Source: Competibacter sp963695105
GTDB taxonomy: Bacteria > Pseudomonadota > Gammaproteobacteria > Competibacterales > Competibacteraceae
Assembly (NCBI GenBank): GCA_963695105.1
Contig: CAVOGC010000055.1
Coordinates: 62,001 to 126,000, forward strand
DNA: 64,000 nucleotides
Direction of reading: 5' to 3'
This document shows, in pieces, positions 39,383 to 48,277 of this stretch. The notes under the pieces were generated by a model, which was given only the letters and a program-made list of their open reading frames with translations, ran no database searches and was not told where the DNA came from. A program made the translations under genes and the position numbers. Each line of letters begins with the position of its first letter. The first letter of the stretch is position 1.

Positions 39383-39596
39383 CCAGCAGATTACCGGTGT
39401 TGGATCGACCGATACTGATAAACCGATACTCTCCAGATGAATGGTCCGGGTTCAAGATGGTTAATTCCAATGCATCACCAAACACAGTTGTCGCCTCCGA
39501 GAGGTGATGCCGTGTTTCTTCTCATTCCTTGCCGCTTTGTCTTGCCCACTCGAAGTCCACTACTCACGTCTCCAGTAAAAAACATAGTATTTGCGT

Positions 39597-40658
39597 TCAG
39601 CGACGCGCGTCAGCGCGTTTGCTGGAACAATTTTTTAGGGGCACTCTTTCGAGAGCCTCTTTTCTCAAATTAAATGATGGCTGCCTCAAATAATCTTCGA
39701 TGTTTACCGATTCCCCCGACACAATTTTGTTATAAAGGGCTTGCATCAATTCAGAGGGTGCCCCCTTGTCGAGAAACCGGAAGGCGGACGCAGCGACGTA
39801 CTCCGGCAGTGCCTCAAAACTCATCCAGCGACGTCCCTCCGCCTCTGCCACCTGCCCGGCAGTGTTAGAGCCCCCGAAGATGTCCACCACGAGATCATTC
39901 GGGTCCGTCAGCATCCGAATGAAGAACTCCGGTAGCTTCGCCGGGAAACGCGCAGGGTGGCCTCTTACGCCCACAGCCTTGCACCCGGATAGGTACTGGC
40001 TGTTGGACTCGGAGTTGGGAATCTGTAGCAGGTTGGGTGGGGTCGCTCCGCCATTGTCTTTGGCGAACCCCTTGCCGATGTCATGCCCAGAAGGACGGAT
40101 TTTGGGTGTGTAGAATTTGTCCGGGTCCTCGATCAGCTTCTTCATCCGCTCACTGTACGGGGCAAGGACCTTCGTGATGTCAGCCTTCGGCCATTCGGTT
40201 TTGCCGAACCACCAGACGGTATTGATGGAATCCTTCACGCGCAGCTTGCGCTTGTTCACCCACTCGATCGGGCTCGGCAGCTTCGACGGGTTAAACCAAT
40301 AGAAATCCTCCGCGAGGAAGAAACCCAGCTCATCGACCATGCGGATCATGACTCGGAAGTTGTACAGGCTTCGCGCGGGGACGCCCTTCATGTAGGCCCC
40401 GCCGAAGTCCACAACGAAACTGCCATCATCCCGTAGTTTTTGGTGGACGATCCGGGCGAACTCCAAGAACCAGTCGATGTACTCGTGTTGCTCAAGGTTC
40501 CCGTACTCCTTCTGACGCTGTAGCGCGAAGGGCGGACTGGTGATGACGAGGTTCACGCTTCCGTCTGGTAGTTCCTCTAGCAGTTCACGCGAATCTCCAA
40601 TAAATGTGGCGCCTTTGGATGTGTAGTAGGCGGGCGCAGTCTTCGTCTTCATCAGCAT
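39597..40658 (-). CDS. PvuII-type site-specific DNA methyltransferase
   Basis: 353 residues. The catalytic motif TSPPF is at about 40-44, and an AdoMet-binding FGGSN motif lies near residue 270, the order of beta-class N4-cytosine methylases. Long stretches (e.g. EYGNLEQHEYIDWFLEFA and VKDSINTVWW) match my memory of M.PvuII, which methylates CAGCTG. It is divergent from the controller and endonuclease genes as in PvuII. It appears intact, so the sites are probably still methylated. The start ATG has another ATG two codons later. Confidence 0.9.
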   Translation of the reverse strand: MLMKTKTAPAYYTSKGATFIGDSRELLEELPDGSVNLVITSPPFALQRQKEYGNLEQHEYIDWFLEFARIVHQKLRDDGSFVVDFGGAYMKGVPARSLYNFRVMIRMVDELGFFLAEDFYWFNPSKLPSPIEWVNKRKLRVKDSINTVWWFGKTEWPKADITKVLAPYSERMKKLIEDPDKFYTPKIRPSGHDIGKGFAKDNGGATPPNLLQIPNSESNSQYLSGCKAVGVRGHPARFPAKLPEFFIRMLTDPNDLVVDIFGGSNTAGQVAEAEGRRWMSFEALPEYVAASAFRFLDKGAPSELMQALYNKIVSGESVNIEDYLRQPSFNLRKEALERVPLKNCSSKRADARR

Positions 40659-40714
40659 AAAGTGCTACTCAAAGTCTGTAGATTCATTGTCATCATATAC
40701 CCATTATCCCGGGC
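40659..40714. promoter_or_regulatory. Divergent control region with C-box
   Basis: The 56-base gap between the methylase and controller genes contains TACTCAAAGTC (40666-40676). This has the ACT-nnn-AGT dyad of controller-protein boxes in PvuII-like systems. A less perfect second half follows before the controller start. No Shine-Dalgarno precedes the controller ATG, compatible with a leaderless transcript. Confidence 0.55.
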
Positions 40715-40957
40715 ATGACCAAGAAGTTAAACCCCTCAGCAACAAGAAAGCATTTCGCTCTCAATCTGAGGAAGGCGCGGGAGCGGCTCGGCTTGTCTCA
40801 AGAGGCGCTGGCCGATGCGGCAAGCCTTCATCGAACCTATGTTGGTTCCGTGGAGCGTGGAGAGCGGAATATCTCCATCGACAACATCGGGCGGTTGGCC
40901 TCGGCACTTGGGATTTCTCCGGCGTCCCTACTGGAGGAACCAAAGAAGTGGCCCTAA
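40715..40957 (+). CDS. Restriction-modification controller (C) protein, HTH-XRE
   Basis: 80 residues. A helix-turn-helix of the Cro/C1 type spans about residues 15-65 (LGLSQEALADAASLHRTYVGSVERGERN). Small size, position between divergent methylase and endonuclease genes and the upstream C-box identify it as the C protein, which first activates and later represses its own promoter to delay endonuclease synthesis. Its stop overlaps the endonuclease GTG by 10 bases. Confidence 0.88.
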   Translation: MTKKLNPSATRKHFALNLRKARERLGLSQEALADAASLHRTYVGSVERGERNISIDNIGRLASALGISPASLLEEPKKWP

Positions 40958-42500
40958 CACCGCACGACGATTACACACGGCTGCTTAAAATCTGGCCCGC
41001 CATCGAGGAATACCAAGCCCTTGCCACAAAGCACGGGATTGACGACATCTTCCAAGACAACGGAGGAAAGCTGCTTCAGGTCCTTCTGCTCATAGATCTG
41101 ACGATCCTTCCGGGCCGCGAGGGCAACGATGCGGCGGACGCCTCCGGGCGAGAGTATGAGCTTGGTTATTTTCCCGATGCTCTGGGAACGATGGTGTAAT
41201 TCCATTCACCGTGAAAGGCGTCCCGCTCGATCTGTACCGCGGCCAATTCCTCATCGGTGATTTTTATTCCCGTCGCATAGGGGCGAGTATCGAGTTCGGC
41301 ATGGATAGAGAGACCCGTCTGTGTGGTGGTATTACCGATGAGATTGACGATCACCGCATGGCTCGTCAGGGGGCGTCCGCGCCAATTCTGCGTAATGTAA
41401 GCAAACAGTCGATGCTCGATCTTATTCCACTTGCTGGTGCCGGGTGGCAAATGACAGACCAGGATCCGCAACCGTGTCTCGTCCGCCAGTTGTTGCAACT
41501 GCGTTTTCCACAGTCGGAGGCGCGAGCCGTTACTCCCGCCCCCATCCGCAATGATCAACAACTCAGTAGCGCCCGGATAAGTCCTCATCCCCATTTGTTG
41601 CCACCAATGTCGCACGGTTTCCACGGCAAATTCCGCCGTATCATGATCCATGCCCACGGTGACCCAGCCGGTATTGGTCGTGACATCATAGACCCCATAG
41701 GGCACCGCCTTGCCCAGCTGCGGATCCAGAAAGTCGTAGACCCAAACAGCCTCGGGCGTCCCTTTGGGCTGCCATTCTCGCCCAGCGTTTTTGAAGTCGC
41801 CCACTAACTCCTTCTTCTTGGTATCGACGGACACTACCGGCTGATGGCGGACTTGAAAGGCTTTCGTCGGTCATGATATGACGGAACTGGGCATCCGACG
41901 GGATGATCTCCCCCTTCGTGCGTCTTCCGATTCGCTTGCAAACTGTAGTGCATCTTCCGCAAGAGGTGTGCAACCGTGCGCGCCCTCACCTGATGTCCCA
42001 TCCCGTCGAGTTCGCTCGCCAGTTTGTAGGTACTTTTGCACGTCCACCGCAGGGGTGATTGCGGATCACCCCGCGTGACCGGATCGACCAGTGACTCCAA
42101 ATCGCGCAACAGATGAGGATCTTGCTGCGTGAGCGGTTATTTTCCCATGCAGAATCCGCAGCGACCGCTTGAACGCCTTTGTGGTTTCGCGGCACGGACC
42201 TCACCAACCATCGACGGCCCGCTCAACGCGACTCTGGAGGGTCTCACCATCCATTCGATCATCATCGCCAAGTATCGGCAGGTGCCTTGGGTCTTCGCTA
42301 TCTACCGGCACATTACCCTGCAGGCCGTGTACCTGCTTGAACCGGCTGACCTTGAGTTCTACTTCACCAAGTGGGAGGAGAAGTGGCACGCGGATGGCGG
42401 GAAAGACATCAATAACCCAAAGATTCCTGTTGTCTACGTGATGGAAAATGGGAAGTTACTCCATGGCACTCCGCCGGCGTTTCAGACTCGCCGCCGCTGA
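40948..42500 (+). pseudogene. PvuII-type restriction endonuclease gene, split by transposase remnant
   Basis: The 5' part starts from GTG 40948 with GGAGG upstream and encodes about 72 residues (GIDDIFQDNGGKLLQVLL; LPGREGNDAADASGREYEL) to 41163. The family motif is D...EYELK; here the sequence leaves homology immediately after EYEL, so the catalytic Lys is lost. Homology resumes near 42258 with IIIAKYRQVPWVFAIYRH and continues through DINNPKIPVVYVMENG to a stop at 42500. Between lies a decayed ISAzo13-family gene. The endonuclease should be dead. Confidence 0.88.
41166..42136 (-). pseudogene. ISAzo13-family transposase remnant
   Basis: The reverse strand encodes a transposase in three frames. 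Pieces: LESLVDPVTRGDPQSPLRWT onward (to about 41940), a short middle piece with SDAQFRHI, and the C-terminal 222 residues from VDTKKKELVGDFKNAGREW to the stop at 41166. At least two frameshifts are present and about 100 N-terminal residues are missing. The sequence GGTTATTTTCCC occurs at both edges (41164-41175 and 42135-42146) in direct orientation. No terminal inverted repeats were found. Confidence 0.8.
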
Positions 42501-42535
42501 CAACCCCCAAACGAGGCGACGGATAAGCCGCGAAG

Positions 42536-42564
42536 GGCGAGAAAGCCATAGGCTTTTTCGCCCA
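42536..42564 (+). terminator. Hairpin after the split endonuclease gene
   Basis: GGGCGAGAAAGCC and GGCTTTTTCGCCC pair as a 13-bp stem with one weak position around a three-base loop. It could act in both directions, ending the restriction locus and the ubiV-ubiU operon that reads toward it. Confidence 0.5.
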
Positions 42565-42619
42565 AAGTCGGCTTGATCCGCTGGTTCAAGTTATTCTTGT
42601 TGAGTCCCTAACAGTTCGC

Positions 42620-43540
42620 CTACACCATCTCCTCCACCTGCTTCAATCCCGCCTGTCCCTGCCAATAACCGTCGCAAGCGCCATACGGCAACGCGGCATT
42701 AAGCTCTCGCGCTGCCTCCAGCGGATCACGGTCCCCACGCAAACAGGCAGCGAACGCTTCGATAACGGCCTCGGTTCCCTCGACCTGCGGGCTGACCCGC
42801 AGTACATCCACCTTCAGTTCCCGCAACTCATCCAGTTCCAACAACAGGTTGCAGGTCTGCGCCGACTGCGTCTGGATGCCGTTGAGCGCCAGGAACGCCT
42901 GCCCCTCGCGGGTGCTCACGGTCAGACCCTCCGGGTAATCCAGACAGCGGAAGCGGCAATCGTCCTTGGGCAAATCGTGATGGCGCGCGGTAAAGCAGCG
43001 GGCCGAGTAAGCCAGCGGCAAGCGACCGTAAACAAACACCTCGGTCTCCACTCCCGCCGGGCGCTCCGCCTGCATCGCCGCCAGCGTCTCGGCCGACAGT
43101 TCCACCGGCATCACCCAGCGCTTGGCGCCCAAACCGGCCAGGAAACGTAGAGTCTGGTCGTTATAGACGTTGATGCCGGTACCCAACACAAACGACACGC
43201 CTCGCGCGGACAGCAGCCGTACCGCGCCCATGTCGTTGGCTTCCACGGTGAAACGACCGTTCTCGCACAAGCGGTGCAGGGTCTTCAATTCCGACTCGGC
43301 CTCCAGCAGCGCCATGGTGGACAGAACCACCTCCTTGCCGGCGGCGTTCAGCCGTTCGGCCAGCGCCAGCCATTCCTCGGTATTCAGCGCGCGGCGCTTG
43401 GAGCAGATCGTTTCGCCGAGATAAACGATATCGGCCGGCGAGGCACTCATCCGCTCGTAGAAATCCAGCAGCTTGTCCTTGGGCCAGTAGCACAGCACCG
43501 GTCCCAGCGCCAGTTTTGGCGTGCGTGGTTCAATCGTCAT
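42620..43540 (-). CDS. ubiV: U32-family protein UbiV
   Basis: 306 residues of the peptidase-U32-like fold. Iron-sulfur cluster cysteines are expected in ARCFTARHHDLPKDDCRFRC and in the later QTCNLL, as in UbiV. With UbiU it hydroxylates ubiquinone precursors without oxygen. AGGAG lies eight bases before the ATG and overlaps the ubiU stop, 11 bases away, so the two are coupled. The large upstream open-frame extension is antisense to nothing real and was not used. Confidence 0.88.
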   Translation of the reverse strand: MTIEPRTPKLALGPVLCYWPKDKLLDFYERMSASPADIVYLGETICSKRRALNTEEWLALAERLNAAGKEVVLSTMALLEAESELKTLHRLCENGRFTVEANDMGAVRLLSARGVSFVLGTGINVYNDQTLRFLAGLGAKRWVMPVELSAETLAAMQAERPAGVETEVFVYGRLPLAYSARCFTARHHDLPKDDCRFRCLDYPEGLTVSTREGQAFLALNGIQTQSAQTCNLLLELDELRELKVDVLRVSPQVEGTEAVIEAFAACLRGDRDPLEAARELNAALPYGACDGYWQGQAGLKQVEEMV

Positions 43541-43551
43541 GGCGATCACTC

Positions 43552-44577
43552 CTATTGCCAGGTCCGATGATAAGCGCCCAAGGTCGTCTGGTGGCCCTCG
43601 GACACCTTGCCCAGTTCCCGCAACCATTCCGGTTTGGGCGCGTAAGCAGTCGGGCTGCGCCGACAGGCGTCGATGGCCGCGCGCCAGACCTTGGTCACTT
43701 GGGTTACGTAGGCCGGGCTGCGCTGGCGGCCCTCGATCTTGATCGCGGCGATGCCCATGTCCTGCAACTCCGGCAGCAGTTCCAGCGTATTGAGGCTGGT
43801 CGGTTCCTCGATGGCGTAATAGGTCTGATCCGCCACCGTGAACCGGCCCTTGCACAGCGTCGGATAGCCGGCCGGCTCGCCCAGCGCGTGGCGGTCGATC
43901 AGCAAGCCGCCGAGCCGGGTTTCCAGGCCACGGGGCGTTTCTTCCCAGCGCACCGCCTTGGCCGGCGAGCAGACCCCGCACATGTTGGGCGATTCGCCGG
44001 TAACGTAGGACGACAGCAGACAACGGCCCTCCACCATGATGCACAGCCCGCCGAAGCCGAACACTTCAAGATCCACCGGGCTGTTTTCCAGTACATGGCG
44101 GACTTGCGGCAAGGAGAGGACGCGCGGCAGCACCACCCGGCGAATGCCGAAGTGCTCGTGATAGAAGCGGATGGCTTCGTAGTTGGTGGCTGAACCCTGC
44201 ACCGACAAATGCAGCGGCAGGTCGGGATGCCGGCGGCGGGCATAGTCCAGTACGCTGATGTCGGCGGCAATCACCGCGTCCACCCCCAAGTCCGCCGCCT
44301 GATCCACCGCCCGTCGCCAGCGTTCCCAACCGGACGGTTGCGGGAAGGTGTTGAGGGCGACGAACACCCGCCGGCCCCTGGCGTGGGCGTATTGCACACC
44401 CTGCACGGCGGTTTTGGCGTCGAAGTTCAGACCGGGAAAGTGGCGGGCATTGGTGTCATCGCGAAAGCCGATGTAGACCGAATCAGCCCCATGATCGACA
44501 GCGGTTTTCAACGAAGGCAGGTTACCGGCGGGACAGACCAGTTCCAGCGGTTTAGATGGGTTGGATGCAATAGTCAT
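43552..44577 (-). CDS. ubiU: U32-family protein UbiU
   Basis: 341 residues. It opens with LELVCPAGNLPSLKTAVDHG, the family hallmark, and has GADSVYIGFRDDTNARHF. Cluster cysteines are seen in GGLCIMVEGRCLLS and MCGVCSPAK and further on in TLCKGRF. It forms a complex with UbiV. The ATG at 44577 was preferred; an upstream TTG at 44622 would add 15 residues. It is the first gene of the ubiU-ubiV operon. Confidence 0.88.
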   Translation of the reverse strand: MTIASNPSKPLELVCPAGNLPSLKTAVDHGADSVYIGFRDDTNARHFPGLNFDAKTAVQGVQYAHARGRRVFVALNTFPQPSGWERWRRAVDQAADLGVDAVIAADISVLDYARRRHPDLPLHLSVQGSATNYEAIRFYHEHFGIRRVVLPRVLSLPQVRHVLENSPVDLEVFGFGGLCIMVEGRCLLSSYVTGESPNMCGVCSPAKAVRWEETPRGLETRLGGLLIDRHALGEPAGYPTLCKGRFTVADQTYYAIEEPTSLNTLELLPELQDMGIAAIKIEGRQRSPAYVTQVTKVWRAAIDACRRSPTAYAPKPEWLRELGKVSEGHQTTLGAYHRTWQ

Positions 44578-44633
44578 GGGGAAGGGTTTTCCACGAATGG
44601 GAATAATTTTGAGTGCACTCAATAGTGCGCGGG

Positions 44634-46739
44634 CTACTCAGCGGATGCCAGCGTCAAGGTGATCACGACATCCGGCACGCCGTACACCATTAGGTAAGCG
44701 CCCGCTGGGGCGGTGCTGGTGCTGCCGTTGCCCATGCTGGACGCCAGCAACTTGAGATCGGCGTCATACAACTTCCACGCGCTGGCACCGGTGATCGCCA
44801 CCGTGCCCCCCACCGGCAGCTTGCGCCACTCGGCGAAACCTTCGCCGCCTATCGTGACCGCGCTGTCGCCGACCGGCAGCACCGGCACGCCGGCCTGTGG
44901 ACGGAACAGCGTGCTGCCGTAACGCACCCATTCTTCGCCGTCACGGGTCTCGATGACCACATCGCTCAGGTCGCGCCCGAAGTTCACGGGGATTTTCAGG
45001 AACATTCGCGCTAGGGCATCGCTGCCCGATGGATCGACGATTTGCGAGACCACATGGATCGATGAGGCAAACAGGTAGCCGGGCAGCCCGTCGATCACGT
45101 CCAGGGTAAACCGCGGTGGCGTCGTCCCTTGGACCAATGGGATGGACCGCGCATCTTCGTTGACCGCCAGCCAGCGCTGGCCGACCCGCCCCTGCCAAGC
45201 CGCCGACAGCGGAGTCGTCGGCTGAACCTGCTGGCCAAAGGGAATCTCCACCAGGTAATGCCCCAGGCCGACTGGCCGACGCGCAACCAAATAGCGCCGC
45301 CCCTCCCCGTCAAAAGTTCGATACGCTACATTCGGCGCGACATCGCTGGAGAAGCTACCGTCGATACGCCGTTTCAGGTCGTTGGCGATTTCGGTCCAGG
45401 CACCATCACTGTACATGGAAATCTTCAGGCCGCGGTCGGGTAAGGCTTCGATCCGCAGCAAGGCCTCGAATTGCGAGTAATCGCCGACGATGGCGGCCAG
45501 ATCGGCATCGGTCGCGGGCTGCTTGGGTTGCGGCGTGTCGGGCAGCGGAGCGGGCACGGCGGAAATGCGACCGCGCTCGGCCAGGGCGTGCAGCATGATC
45601 CGTTCAGCCAACGGACCCGCGCTGAACTTGACGGAAGCGCCCGTCACCATCACCGCCAACCGTTCGTTCGGCGCCACGAAAAATTCGGAGCCATAGGTCA
45701 GGGTGCCGCCGTTCTTATGCCAGGCGGTCACGCCCACGGCGGCGAGGCCAGACTGCGCCACCCCATCCCAACCCAGCCCCCAATGAAAGGTGGGTATGGG
45801 ATTGAACAGTAGCTGCTGAGTCTGGTCACGGCCCATTTCGGCCACCGCCGATGCCGACAAAACGCGGACGTCGCCATGACGGCCGCCGTTCATGAACATC
45901 ATCGCCAGGCGGGCCATGTCGCTGGGCGTTGAATAGAGACCGCCCGTGGCATAGGCGTTGGTGTATTCCTGGGGATCGGCGCGGTCACCCGTGTAGCCCG
46001 GCGCGAACGATCCCGCCGGGAAGGGCTCCAGCGCAAAGCGGCTGTGGGTCATGCCCAGCGGCGTGAGGATTTCGTCCCGCACGAACTGGGGGTAGGACTG
46101 ACCCGATACCGCCGCCACCAGTGGCTCGATCATCGTAAAGCAGTCGTTGCAATACACCGCCATCTCGCCCGGCCGGTGCTTGAGCCGTTGGGTCATCAAC
46201 GCCTGTTGCACCTGCGCGGCGTAGCCCGGAACCGGCGCGTTGGTGAATCCGTTGCGATAGTCGGTGCCTCCAAAACCCGCCGAGTGATTCAGCAACATGC
46301 GCACGGTGATCTGCGGGTATTCCGGCGCGGCCATGCGGAAATCCGGCAGATACTGTACGAGCGGGGCGTCGAGATCGATCTTGCCCTGATCGACCAGTTT
46401 CATGGCCGCCATCGCGGCGAAGACCTTGCTGACCGAGCCGATGCCATACATCGTGGTTAAGTCGGGGGCGGTTTGCGTCGCTTTATCGATGTGACCGAAG
46501 GCTTCGCTCCAGACGACGCGCTCGCCGTCGATCAGCGCGACCGAGGCCGAAGGCGTATCCGTATCGATGAGCGCCTGCCGGATGGCGGCGCGGCCGTCGG
46601 TGATGGTTTCAGCGTAGCTGAGCGGGGCCGGATCATCGTCGTCATTGCAGCCAACCAGCAGGCCGAGCGTCAGCACGCAGACGCCGGCTAAATGCGGCAA
46701 ATCCCGGCAAGCCAGTAAGGCTGGAATGATCTTTCCCAT
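44634..46739 (-). CDS. Serine beta-lactamase-like hydrolase, lipoprotein
   Basis: 701 residues. The signal peptide ends in a lipobox LGLLVGC. The class-C beta-lactamase/esterase fold follows with the nucleophile motif SVSK, the YCN motif in AVYCNDC, and HKNGG near the end of the domain (about residue 340). The last ~300 residues are an additional mostly beta region of unknown role. Likely a membrane-anchored esterase or D-aminopeptidase. AAGGAAG precedes the start. It is downstream of purD on the same strand. Confidence 0.85.
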   Translation of the reverse strand: MGKIIPALLACRDLPHLAGVCVLTLGLLVGCNDDDDPAPLSYAETITDGRAAIRQALIDTDTPSASVALIDGERVVWSEAFGHIDKATQTAPDLTTMYGIGSVSKVFAAMAAMKLVDQGKIDLDAPLVQYLPDFRMAAPEYPQITVRMLLNHSAGFGGTDYRNGFTNAPVPGYAAQVQQALMTQRLKHRPGEMAVYCNDCFTMIEPLVAAVSGQSYPQFVRDEILTPLGMTHSRFALEPFPAGSFAPGYTGDRADPQEYTNAYATGGLYSTPSDMARLAMMFMNGGRHGDVRVLSASAVAEMGRDQTQQLLFNPIPTFHWGLGWDGVAQSGLAAVGVTAWHKNGGTLTYGSEFFVAPNERLAVMVTGASVKFSAGPLAERIMLHALAERGRISAVPAPLPDTPQPKQPATDADLAAIVGDYSQFEALLRIEALPDRGLKISMYSDGAWTEIANDLKRRIDGSFSSDVAPNVAYRTFDGEGRRYLVARRPVGLGHYLVEIPFGQQVQPTTPLSAAWQGRVGQRWLAVNEDARSIPLVQGTTPPRFTLDVIDGLPGYLFASSIHVVSQIVDPSGSDALARMFLKIPVNFGRDLSDVVIETRDGEEWVRYGSTLFRPQAGVPVLPVGDSAVTIGGEGFAEWRKLPVGGTVAITGASAWKLYDADLKLLASSMGNGSTSTAPAGAYLMVYGVPDVVITLTLASAE

Positions 46740-46805
46740 GGGTTTCTTCCTTAAAATAGTTATAATTTTAAATAGCTTAAGTTGGATTATACGGCTCTAT
46801 CCGAA

Positions 46806-48104
46806 TTATTCCCCCCGCTCCCGGGCGATGGCTCGATAACCGATATCGGTACGGTAGTAAGCGCCTTCCCAGCGCACGCGCTTGACCAGGTTGTAGGCCA
46901 GATTCTGCGCCTCGGCGACCGTGCCGCCCAAAGCGGTGGCGCACAACACCCGGCCGCCGTGGGTGACAACGTGGCCGTCCTTGGTTTCCAGCGTGCCGGC
47001 ATGGAACAGCTTGCCATCGTCGCCCAATTCCTCGTCGCGGCGCGGCAAGCCCTCGATCACGTCGCCCTTGCGGTAGGCACCCGGATAACCAGCGGCGGTC
47101 ATCACTACCCCCAATGCGGCGCGCGGGTCCCAATCCACCGTCATCTCATGCAGCCGCCCATCCAGCGCCGCCTTGCACAGTTCCACCAGATCGGAACGCA
47201 GGCGCAGCAGCAATGGCTGCGCCTCGGGATCGCCCAGCCGGCAGTTGTATTCCAGCACCTTGGGGCCGTCGGCGGTGATCATCACCCCGGCGTAGAGGAA
47301 CCCGACATAGCGGCAACCTTCCGCCGCCATGCCGCGCAAGGTCGGCTCGATGATCTCGGCCATGATGCGGTCGTGCAGTTCCGGGGTCACCACCGGGGCC
47401 GGAGAATACGCACCCATGCCGCCGGTGTTGGGACCTCGATCGCCGTTGTCGCGGGCCTTGTGATCCTGCGACGAGGCCAGCGGCAGGATGGTCTCGCCAT
47501 CGGTCATGACGATGAAACTGGCTTCCTCGCCGCGCAAAAACTCCTCGATCACCACCTGCCGGCCCGCTTCGCCGAAATCGGCGCCGCTCAACATGCCGCG
47601 CATGGCGGCGATGGCTTCCTGCTCGCTCTGCGCCAGAATCACGCCCTTGCCGGCCGCCAGCCCGTCAGCCTTGACTACGACCGGCGCACCCATTTCGCGG
47701 ATAAAGGCTTCCGCCGCGTCCGGGTCGCTAAAGTTCTGGTAGCGAGCGGTGGGAATGTGATGGCGAGCCAGGAAATCCTTGGCGAAGGCTTTGGAGCCTT
47801 CCAGTTGCGCCGCTGCCTGGATCGGCCCGAAACAATGCAGGCCGGCGGCGGCGAACCGATCGACGATCCCCAACACCAGCGGCACTTCCGGGCCGATGAT
47901 CGTCAGATCGATGTGATGATCCAGGGCGAATTGGAGCAAATCCGGTGGGTCGTCGGCAGTAATGGCGATGTTGGTGACCTTGGGTTCGCGGGCGGTGCCG
48001 GCGTTGCCTGGCGCCACGTAGATGTTGTTGATCCGGCTGGACTGCGCCACCTTCCAGGCCAAGGCGTGTTCGCGGCCACCGCCGCCGACGATCAGGATGT
48101 TCAT
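46806..48104 (-). CDS. purD: Phosphoribosylamine-glycine ligase
   Basis: 432 residues. N-terminal NILIVGGGGREHALAWK, then VKADGLAAGKGV (ATP-grasp), GPNTGGMGAYSPAP and EYNCRLGDPEAQ are diagnostic. It performs the second step of de novo purine synthesis. The ATG at 48104 has GGAGA upstream. In many gammaproteobacteria purD directly follows purH; here purH is on the same strand 7.0 kb upstream. Confidence 0.97.
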   Translation of the reverse strand: MNILIVGGGGREHALAWKVAQSSRINNIYVAPGNAGTAREPKVTNIAITADDPPDLLQFALDHHIDLTIIGPEVPLVLGIVDRFAAAGLHCFGPIQAAAQLEGSKAFAKDFLARHHIPTARYQNFSDPDAAEAFIREMGAPVVVKADGLAAGKGVILAQSEQEAIAAMRGMLSGADFGEAGRQVVIEEFLRGEEASFIVMTDGETILPLASSQDHKARDNGDRGPNTGGMGAYSPAPVVTPELHDRIMAEIIEPTLRGMAAEGCRYVGFLYAGVMITADGPKVLEYNCRLGDPEAQPLLLRLRSDLVELCKAALDGRLHEMTVDWDPRAALGVVMTAAGYPGAYRKGDVIEGLPRRDEELGDDGKLFHAGTLETKDGHVVTHGGRVLCATALGGTVAEAQNLAYNLVKRVRWEGAYYRTDIGYRAIARERGE

Positions 48105-48277
48105 CAAGGTTCTCCGTGAGTATCAAAGTTCTCGCAATGCGGCGCGGAAGGCGCACAGGGCTTGCGTCCAACCAGGTTTTTTCCTTGCAACCACGGGTTC
48201 ATGCCTGCCTGTTCGCGAGCATGACCGATCAAAAGACAGTGCTGTTGATAGAGTTGCACGGCGAGTTCTCTCTTCAA

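Larger units (their letters stand above)
38190..39560 (-). pseudogene. brnT: BrnT-family (DUF497) toxin gene disrupted by IS element
   Basis: The 3' part encodes LLVVSYTEK then IRIISARKATGHEQKYYE, the BrnT C-terminus. Removing the IS at 38297-39382 and one copy of its 9-bp duplication joins it in frame to TVFGDALELTILNPDHSSG and EYRFISIGRSN upstream. The 5' end (VDFEW from a GTG at 39560, preceded by GGAG, and ARNEKKHGIT) needs two further frame corrections, near 39550 and near 39505, so the gene is broken in three places. BrnT toxins are RNases; this one should be inactive. Confidence 0.8.

Noticed and set aside
42147..42257. Attempt to read the missing middle of the PvuII-like endonuclease here
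   Set aside because: A few residues (DLT, SHHP) fit in one frame, but spacing and frame do not agree, so homology is claimed only from about 42258.
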